The notes under the pieces were generated by a model that was not told the origin of the DNA, made no database searches, and was given only the letters and a program-made list of their open reading frames with translations. Positions 57,194-64,000 of a stretch of DNA of 64,000 bases are shown piece by piece (within the stretch, counting starts at the first letter, position 1; every line of letters begins with the position of its first letter). Where the stretch lies: positions 20,314,001-20,378,000 of the forward strand of contig OY754466.1 of the NCBI GenBank assembly GCA_963575645.1, read 5' to 3'. The DNA comes from Xanthostigma xanthostigma. Lineage: Eukaryota; Arthropoda; Insecta; Raphidioptera; Raphidiidae. The position numbers and the translations under genes are program-made.

Positions 57194-58187
57194 TAATATA
57201 AGGTTCTGACTCACTATATACAGAATCTGATGTTTGTAACTCAAGAAATTCTTCGTCAATGCCATGGCAAATAAAAAGATAAAAAGTCACGTATAAAAGA
57301 CATTCACTACAATTATTTCTCTTTAATTATGAAAGAACAAAAGATCTATTTACAACAAATACAGAGAAAACAGTAAAAAACAACAAAGTATTTTTCTCAC
57401 ATAAAAAAAATTTAATTAAACGAAAAGTGTTATTGATATATAAAACTGAATAGCTTGATAGGGATTTTGTTTTGTCAAAAGTCATCCGATCTGTTCTATG
57501 CCTCACAGTCCACAGATTTGGACAATGGACTGAGTGTTACAATGAAAAATCAACAATAAAACACAATAGCCCTACTGACGGAATTCGTTTTTATTGGTGT
57601 TCTATTGTGGACACAACAGGCGCACGTCGAAACTTATTTTAATACTTTATCTATATGTCTAGAAATGTCCACGTTGTACTAAAAATTCGTAAATCTAGAC
57701 ATATTTGTGGTGAAGTAATAATAAATGTAATAAACTGGAACACCAAACTGGGTTGCAATAAAAAAAACACCGTCACACAAAACTATAGTATTCAGTGTAT
57801 AAGCAATGTTCCAGAATAATTTCAATTCAAGGCAGTTAAAAACCACAAAATAGAAAATAAGATATTATGAAGAATTTATAAAAAGTAAATTTATACATCT
57901 ACATATAATTAATTTCAAATAAAAAAGGAGCATCCATGCGTAAGACAGTTTAGGATACGAACCATACCGTTGCAAAATGTCATTAATAATAATAGTAGAT
58001 ACATACATTTTATAAGAGGCAACGTTCTTAAAATGATTCCAAATTGATGTTTAGAGCATCTACCTTAAAACATCCAATTTCAGTGACTAAGACGTTGAGG
58101 CTCTTTAAAAATGTTAAGTATAAAATGCCTGAATTTTAACGGCCGCACCGTAAGAAGATCAAGGCGACCTTTAGTGAATTATTAATT
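57194..58187. other. AT-rich spacer
   Basis: No gene, RNA or bounded element. 'gtctagaaatgtccacgtt' and 'aaatctagacatatttg' near 57655-57705 pair weakly. Confidence 0.35.
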
Positions 58188-58188
58188 A

Positions 58189-58809
58189 CTAGCCATTGCC
58201 CGCGGCTTCGCATGCAATTGAGACGTAACACGGATGCGTCTCCATTATTTGGCATATAGTTACTCCTTTTACGACGTAGACCTCCCTTATAAATTTCAAT
58301 ATTGATGACATTCAGGTGATCAACGTCCTGAAAAACCTTGAAAATGACACCCATGTAGATTTTTAGACTATTTACCTCTTTTCACTCTCTAGGAGTTGTT
58401 TTAAAAAAACATCATGAAACACGTGTTTATTTATTTGTTGGCAGGAGTAATCCTGCGCATTTTCGAATTGATACATCTATTTTGAACCCCCCTTTACACC
58501 CTTTTAGGAGTTGAATTTCCAAAAATCTGTTCTTAGTCGATGCTTACGTCATAATAACTATCTGTATGCCAAATTTCACCCTAATTTGTCCAGTGGTTTT
58601 TGATGTGCGTTGATTCTCCATGCAAATTTGAACCTTCAGTTACACCTTTTCACGGGTTGAATTACTAAAAAGCCGTTCTTAGCGGATGCCTACGTCATGA
58701 TAACTATATGCGTGCCCAATTTCAGCCGAATCCGTCCGGTGGTTTGAGCTGTGCGTTGATAGATCAGTCAGTCAATCAGTCACGGTTTCCATTTAGGTAT
58801 ATATTTAGA
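58189..58809 (-). mobile_element. non-autonomous Helitron, complete ends
   Basis: On minus it starts TC after A ('A|tctaaatatatacctaaat', 58809) with 'ggaaaccgtgactgactgac'. It ends 'gcatgcgaagccgcgggca' then 'atggCTAG' followed by T (58189/58188). Two related internal blocks repeat 'ggcatccgctaagaacgg'-type text. No Rep or helicase coding. A second partial copy runs off the window at 63945-64000. Confidence 0.88.
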
Positions 58810-58862
58810 TATTTATATTTGAATCTTATATTTCTATCTGAAATACTCGAATTGTATGTAGC

Positions 58863-59116
58863 TACACTAATATTATAAAAGAGAGTGCAAATTATGTGAG
58901 TTTGTGTGTACGTGGAGGGTAATCTCCGAAACCACCACACCTATTCGAAAAATTCTTTCACTACTATTTAGAATGAACATTCAGGATGGACACAGGCTAT
59001 ATATTATCGTGTTAAAACAAAAGCACTTTTCGTAGAGACCGATTTTGCAAATTATTTAAGTCGACGAAAAACGGCGGCAATCTACAAACTCGGGCCAAGT
59101 GGGACGGGGCCACTAG
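58863..59116 (+). mobile_element. non-autonomous Helitron, plus orientation
   Basis: The left side 'cactaatattataaaagaga' and right side 'aaactcgggccaagtgggac' then 'ggggccaCTAG' followed by T (59113-59117) match the 3' hairpin/CTAG|T pattern. Related to 53329-53561 and 32812-33001. The first bases ('agctacact') are mutated from a TC start. Confidence 0.7.
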
Positions 59117-59485
59117 TATTTAATAAAATGAATCGATTTCTTAAATAATAAAATATTATTAATGATAAAAGCAAAGTTTCCCACAGACCATGTAGTGCAT
59201 AATTTATATTTTAGTCATAATAATATAATAAATTTACGCATGATTTGGGCACGTCTATCTGCAACATTATAGCGACAATAAAATAATTATTGCCCTACGC
59301 ACAAAACAAGAGTGCAATATGTTACGTATTTTATGCCATAAAACTTATTATAACAGAAAACAATTATGTTTTATGGTATTACATACGACAGTTGCCTAAT
59401 GTTATAGCAGCTCAATATAACCGTTTATACAGGGTGTAATATGTAAATGTTTGAAAAATAACTTTTTTTTTAGTAATAAATATTT

Positions 59486-59770
59486 AATCTTTTTAACACC
59501 ATCATAGAATGTTCGTAATATGAAGCAAATATGAGTCAACGATATTCATCATTAAAATAAGCAAATTTGAAGTAATTTTCAATCTTTCTAACACCGTCAT
59601 AGAATGTACATAATATGAAGCAAATATGAGGTCAACGATATTCATCATAGGAATAAGTATATTTTGTAGGAATGTTGAATCTTTCAAATATTATCATGAT
59701 CTACTGTTAATATGAAGACAACTTTTAGTTGAAGATTATTAGTATCCATTTGATTCAATATTTCAACAAT
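59486..59770. repeat. about 96-bp tandem repeat, three copies
   Basis: Units start 'aatcttt(t/c)...' at 59486, 59581 and 59678 and share 'cat(c/g)atagaatgt', 'aatatgaagcaaatatgag' and 'tcaacgatattcatcat'. The third unit is degenerate. Just left, 'tatacagggtgtaatatg' (59427) resembles a transposon terminus, so the array may be subterminal. Confidence 0.75.
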
Positions 59771-59859
59771 ATATACCTACTCAACGAATTCTGTCATGAT
59801 TTTCATTCACTATGAGCTCACACAGGCACTCATAATAGACGTGTGTGAAGTTAGCATCT

Positions 59860-60180
59860 CAAGTATTAGCATCTCACAAATAAACCGCATATAAACTGGC
59901 ATCCCGCATAGTTCTACAGTTCTGGACAAGTTTTAACAATAGTTCCGTCAATTTTACTGTCTAAACCGCATTTTGAAAAAATGAGATGCTAACTTCACAA
60001 ATCGGATTTTTCAAGTGTCAGCATCTCACAAATAAACTGCATATAAACTAGCACCCCGCATAGTTCTACAGTTCTTGACAAGTTTTAACAATAGTTCCGT
60101 TGATTTTACTATCGAAACCGCATTTTGAAAAAATGAGATGCTAACTTCACAAATCGAATTTTAGCATCTCATCGAATTTC
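59860..60180. repeat. tandem units within the MULE terminal repeat
   Basis: 'ttagcatctcacaaataaac'...'catagttctacagttct'...'gcattttgaaaaaatgagat' is repeated twice (from about 59866 and 60008, about 140 bp apart), and again in inverse in the right end (61480-61830). Multiple 'agcatctca' words suggest repeated transposase-binding sites. Confidence 0.75.
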
Positions 60181-60303
60181 ACAAATTTGAGTGTACTAGA
60201 GGTGAAATTAAGAATGTTGTAGATCCTAAATCTGTTCTGTACATAGTTCTACCGAGTTAAAATAATTAGGATCGCTGATAATCGTAATAAGAGAAGTGAG
60301 ACT

Positions 60304-60780
60304 GTGAGATGCTGTGGTATAATTGTCAGTTGTATGAAGATTACGACGGATAATTATAGGTCTTTTATATAAGTTGCGGAAGAGTTCTGGTTTTTTGAGT
60401 ATCCTGAGAAATTACCGTTTACTGAAATAAATAAAATATCCATAAAAACGTAAGATAGTTTGTTATAACTAAGGTTTCTACGCAGTAACAATTTCCTTAA
60501 ATGATAACTGAAAGTCCCTTACACAAATTTTGAAATAGTTCTGCTTTTTAAAAATTCCAAAATTGATGGTTCATTGTTAAAAACAAATGTTCATATATGA
60601 GTGAGATACTGTGTTATAACCGACGTTTTTGAGTTGTATAAATGTTTTGGACGATAACTAAGGGTCTGTTACATAAGTTCAGCAAGAGTGCTGGTCTTTT
60701 GAACATCCTTAGTAATTATGTATCATTGTTGTAAACAAAATACCTATGCATACAAACGTGAGATGCTGTGGTATAACTTT
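60304..60780. repeat. about 150-bp tandem repeat inside the MULE
   Basis: 'gtgagatgctgtggtataa' or variants start at 60304, 60450, 60601 and 60758 (spacings 146, 151, 157). Each is followed by 'ggataa(t/c)ta..g.tct.ttata.aagtt' and 'agt(t/g)ctg.t.ttt' text. Three full units and a partial fourth. Confidence 0.65.
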
Positions 60781-61865
60781 TGGTGAGCTTATCGATCTGT
60801 GTATTCAGAATGAAGCTAAACCCGATAAATCCTATAAAAACGGCTGTTAAAGTTTTGTTTTTGTTTTTAATACGCAGGTACTATTATGTTATAATATTAT
60901 GTTTGTATTTTATTGTTTATGATTTTTTAAAACTTAAAAAAAAAGAATTTTTTACATAAGTAGTTTTTATTTTGAAAAATGTAGGTACTTTTTCTTCTTT
61001 TTATTCGGTGTTATCATATTAATAAACGCTTTCTAAAATACTTAAATAGGTATTTGATTTGCGAAAAAACCCCGATACAATTCTGGTTTCATGCAAAACC
61101 TAATAAATGAAAACAAATGTTTTTTGTTTTTTTAAGATAATATTTCTTTTTATATTCAGTAAACTCATCTATATTTTTGTCAATATAATTGTCTGAAAAA
61201 TTGGTCAATAATTTAATTTATTGAAAATCTCATCTATGACCTATAGGTATAATTATCGTAAAATGAAATTTATTAATTATCTAAACGATTCTGTGTAACA
61301 GATTTTAGCGATTTACTCGAAACTAGTAAAACTGGATTTGTCGGGTTTTGCATGTTTGCTCTTCAATTTTACTCCAGAATATCACTTCTCTATGGATATT
61401 TTGGTTATTATGATTATCAGCGATCCTAATTATTTTAACTCGGTAGAACTATGTACAGAATAGATTTAGGATCTACAACTTTCTTAATTTCACCTCTAGT
61501 ACCCTCAAATTTGTGAAATTCGATGAGATGCTAAAATTCGATTTGTGAAGTTAGCATCTTATTTTTTCAAAATGCGGTTTTGATAGTAAAATCGACGGAA
61601 CTATTGTTAAAACTTGTCAAGAACTGTAGAACTATGCGGGGTGCCAGTTTATATGCAGTTTATTTGTGAGATGCTGACACTTGAAAAATCCGATTTGTGA
61701 AGTTAGCATCTCATTTTTTCAAAATGCGGTTTCGATTGTAAAATTGACGGAACTATTGTTAAATCTTGTCAAGAACTATAGAACTATGCGGGATGCTAGT
61801 TTATATGCGGTTTATTTGTGAGATGCTGACACTTGAGATGCTAACTTCACACACGTTCATAATAG

Positions 61866-63450
61866 GTCCATGGTGAGTTCATTTCATGTATCAAAAATGA
61901 TCTAAATTTGCAGTAAATTTGCTGTAAACCTGTCTACCTGGGAAGAAATCAATCCTTCGGTTTAGGAAAAAACAAGTAATATTAGGAGATCTATTCTAAA
62001 ACTTCATCAGTTCAATGTAAAAGTAGCCAACGATAGGTGATTAGTAACCAAAGTGACTAAAATATCATATTAACAAAAAATTATACAATAAATAAAATGA
62101 TCGATCAATTTTTCAGACAATATATACCTATTAGAAAAAATATTTAATTATAATTCAGTGACGTTTCGATCCGGATTTGGATCTTCTTCAGAATTGAGTC
62201 TATATAACCAACTATTTTATTCCAATATTGTTACCTATAAAACCGTTATTGAACTCGTATAAGATTCATGTATTTATAGGGTAAGAGGCAAATAATGAAG
62301 AATTATCAAATAGCTGGTAATTATGGACTAACGAGTAATTGTCGAGTAACGGGCAAATATCGAATAGGGGGCAATTATATCGAGGTGCCGCTTCTTCAGG
62401 TTCAGAATCGGGTGCCCATCGTCATTTCTGACATAAATCGAGAGAGTAATTCGAAGCTAAGCCGATACATGTTGCTATTGTGTATTGATGAATAGTTAAC
62501 AGCGCGTAACGTTTAAACTACTAAAGTAAGGTCACACTGGTTTGTTAATAATAATTGGTTTAGATATTGCAACCTGCAATGTTTCGGTTACCGGCTGAGA
62601 TAGAAAACGAGACCAAATTGTTCTCAATCACAACTGTAGATATTACACATTGGAAATAACACAAAAATATTTCTTTTCGGAAATTGGGTTAACTCTATTA
62701 TTAGTTTAATCTTCTACCGAACTCATGTTGTCTATTAAAAGAAAAAGAAAATAAAGACATTTAAGTAATTTTTTAAATGAGTATAAAAGTATTAAAAAGA
62801 AAAAAATATAGTTTTAATGACATTCAATGTTATCCAACTAATGTTTCTGTGCAAATGAACATAAATGTACCGTTAACGAGCAGCCATTTCAAACATACCT
62901 TCTCGACATAATTAACTTAATACCATATATTTGACAAGAAAATAAAATGACACCGGAAAAGTATATTCTAAACAAAAGTACTATAATATTAAAATGTTTT
63001 AATCTGAACTTTAATTAAAATTACTCTTTGTTGAAATGAATAATAATATAAAGGACTTCTGAAAAGTTATTTCATGTATCATATCGCACTTATTGTTAGT
63101 TAACAAAATGATTATAGTTTTATTTTATTTTTTTATTTATACATGCACAACAATTATTTTAATAAATGTTATATATGCAGCATACAGTGTTGAAATTTAA
63201 GGGAAATGCAGGAAAAGTTATGCATACAATGAGAGATTTATTTAAATAGCTTGCTGCGATTGAGATGAAACAATATTGCACAAACCGTTTCAAATAAAAA
63301 TTGACGATTTTTTTCATTTCATACGAAACAGATTCTATTCATTTATCCTCTAGCTTTTATTGTAGTTTTGTTATAATAACGAAAAACCGCCAATTTTACA
63401 GTTTTATGATTTCACAAAAATATCCCTACGTATTCTTGGGATAATATTTG
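61866..63450. other. AT-rich spacer
   Basis: 'cagtgacgtttcgatccgga' then 'tttggatcttcttcagaat' at 62156-62194 resembles retroelement-end text. A 66-codon frame at 62295-62495 is made of short degenerate repeats ('gtaattatgg', 'gggcaattat') and has no domain. Confidence 0.35.
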
Positions 63451-63579
63451 ATAATATTATTTTTCAGAGAATTATAGATCAATAAAGATATATTATGCTG
63501 TTAAGCTATATTTTAAAAAAATATAGCTTACTTAGCATATATCTTTATTGATCTATAATCCTCTGAAAAATAATATTAT
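63451..63579. repeat. 129-nt near-perfect hairpin
   Basis: The left arm 'ataatattatttttcagaga' ... 'attatagatcaataaagata' ... 'taagctatattt' pairs with 'aaatatagctta' ... 'tatctttattgatctataat' ... 'ctctgaaaaataatattat'. About 60 bp are paired with a few small bulges and a loop of about 6 nt. A palindrome this long with so little decay is either a young fold-back mini-element or a hairpin-RNA precursor. Confidence 0.75.
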
Positions 63580-63944
63580 AAAATTAATAGATCTGAAACA
63601 CATATCATGATAATATTTCATGTAGGCTAGATCATTCCTATCGTAACTCTTTACCTGACTTTGAAGTGCCACCACAATCGGTACATCCGTTTCCGGACGG
63701 AGGACAAACATTTAAAAAACGGTAATTTACTTTCCTAGCAGCATGTAAATAACCGTGTGTGCTCAAAAAGTGACAGTTATTTTGATATTAGAGACAGACA
63801 CTTCAATTTTATTTATATATGTAGGTATAGATAAACATATCTAATTTGGTTCATTATTTTTATTGCAATAAAAATTAATACGCAATAGTGTATCTATAGA
63901 TATTTCCCACTTCTTCTCACATTTCTTTTTTCATCTATCCCCCT
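63580..63944. other. AT-rich spacer
   Basis: 'gtgccaccacaatcggtaca' and 'ccgtttccggacggaggac' (63668-63710) form a slightly GC-richer patch. No gene. Confidence 0.35.
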
Positions 63945-64000
63945 AATAAATTTCAAAATTGATGACATTCACGCAATCAACGTCCTGACAAACCTTGAAA
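63945..64000 (-). mobile_element. partial Helitron copy at window edge
   Basis: 'aaatttcaaaattgatgaca' through 'atcaacgtcctgacaaacct' matches 58285-58341 inside the complete Helitron at 58189-58809, in the same orientation. It continues beyond the window. Confidence 0.65.

Larger units (their letters stand above)
59839..61856. mobile_element. Mutator-like (MULE) element with about 450-bp inverted ends
   Basis: The left terminus 'acgtgtgtgaagttagcatc' is inverted at the right end ('gatgctaacttcacacacgt', to 61856). The inversion extends to about 60287 on the left and back to about 61410 on the right. A 9-bp duplication TCATAATAG flanks at 59830-59838 and 61857-61865. Long inverted ends with a 9-bp duplication are characteristic of Mutator-like elements. 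No MuDR-type transposase is visible in the 1.1-kb interior, so it is non-autonomous. Confidence 0.88.

Overview
This window reads as AT-rich (roughly two-thirds A+T by eye) insect nuclear DNA from an intergenic or long-intron region. The best guess is a lepidopteran. It carries repeat tails ending in strings of 'cagacagacagac' and 'cggacggacgga', frequent 'taggtaggtac' motifs, and Helitrons ending in a GC hairpin plus 'CTAGT', all of which I associate with moth and butterfly genomes. This is recognition from memory and not a database result. No complete host protein-coding gene is visible. The longest open frame is 125 codons and is the antisense shadow of a dead LINE. No rRNA, intact tRNA, CRISPR array or bacterial-type operon was seen.

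The recognisable content is almost entirely transposable elements, many with readable insertion hallmarks. Seven hAT-type non-autonomous elements have perfect 8-bp target duplications (3545-4385, 12539-13064, 13752-14275, 26641-27170, 39533-39774, 51421-51820, 52303-52800). A 2-kb Mutator-like element with about 450-bp terminal inverted repeats and a 9-bp duplication lies at 59839-61856. A mariner/Tc1-type copy whose catalytic core is deleted lies at 56284-57191. A PIF/Harbinger relic at 30040-30611 keeps the start of a MADF-domain ORF and the start of the convergent transposase. An element at 28988-29731 has termini built from an AGTCAAAAGTACTTTTGACT palindrome and a remnant of a KRBA2-like gene. 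Several Helitrons are present, two with decayed Pif1-type helicase ends (40813-41819, 43693-44362). Large fold-back palindromes lie at 15252-15809, 20848-21528 and 35081-35899, and a composite inverted structure with tRNA-like promoters occupies 48051-50682.

Layout: 1-3 kb holds AT-rich DNA with one strong hairpin; 3-11.5 kb MITEs, a transposase stub and LINE/SINE-like tails; 12-16 kb two sister hAT copies, a LINE relic and a fold-back; 17-19.4 kb an unclassified repeat family with an empty site at 44.9 kb; 20.8-28 kb a fold-back and a hAT; 29-31 kb the palindrome-ended element and Harbinger; 32-35 kb a candidate exon, a candidate 39-nt microexon (minus strand) and Helitrons; 38-47 kb tRNA-derived SINEs, Helitrons and old repeats; 48-53.3 kb the inverted composite, hATs and a SINE; 55-62 kb the dispersed repeat, mariner, Helitrons, tandem repeats and MULE; 63.5 kb a long near-perfect hairpin.

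Nothing here forms a pathway. The logic is genomic: nested insertions that date one another, internal-deletion derivatives parasitic on autonomous transposons elsewhere, and long inverted repeats that could yield double-stranded RNA. The two candidate host signals are the microexon at 33191-33229 (minus) and the base-balanced frame at about 32189-32400 (plus).
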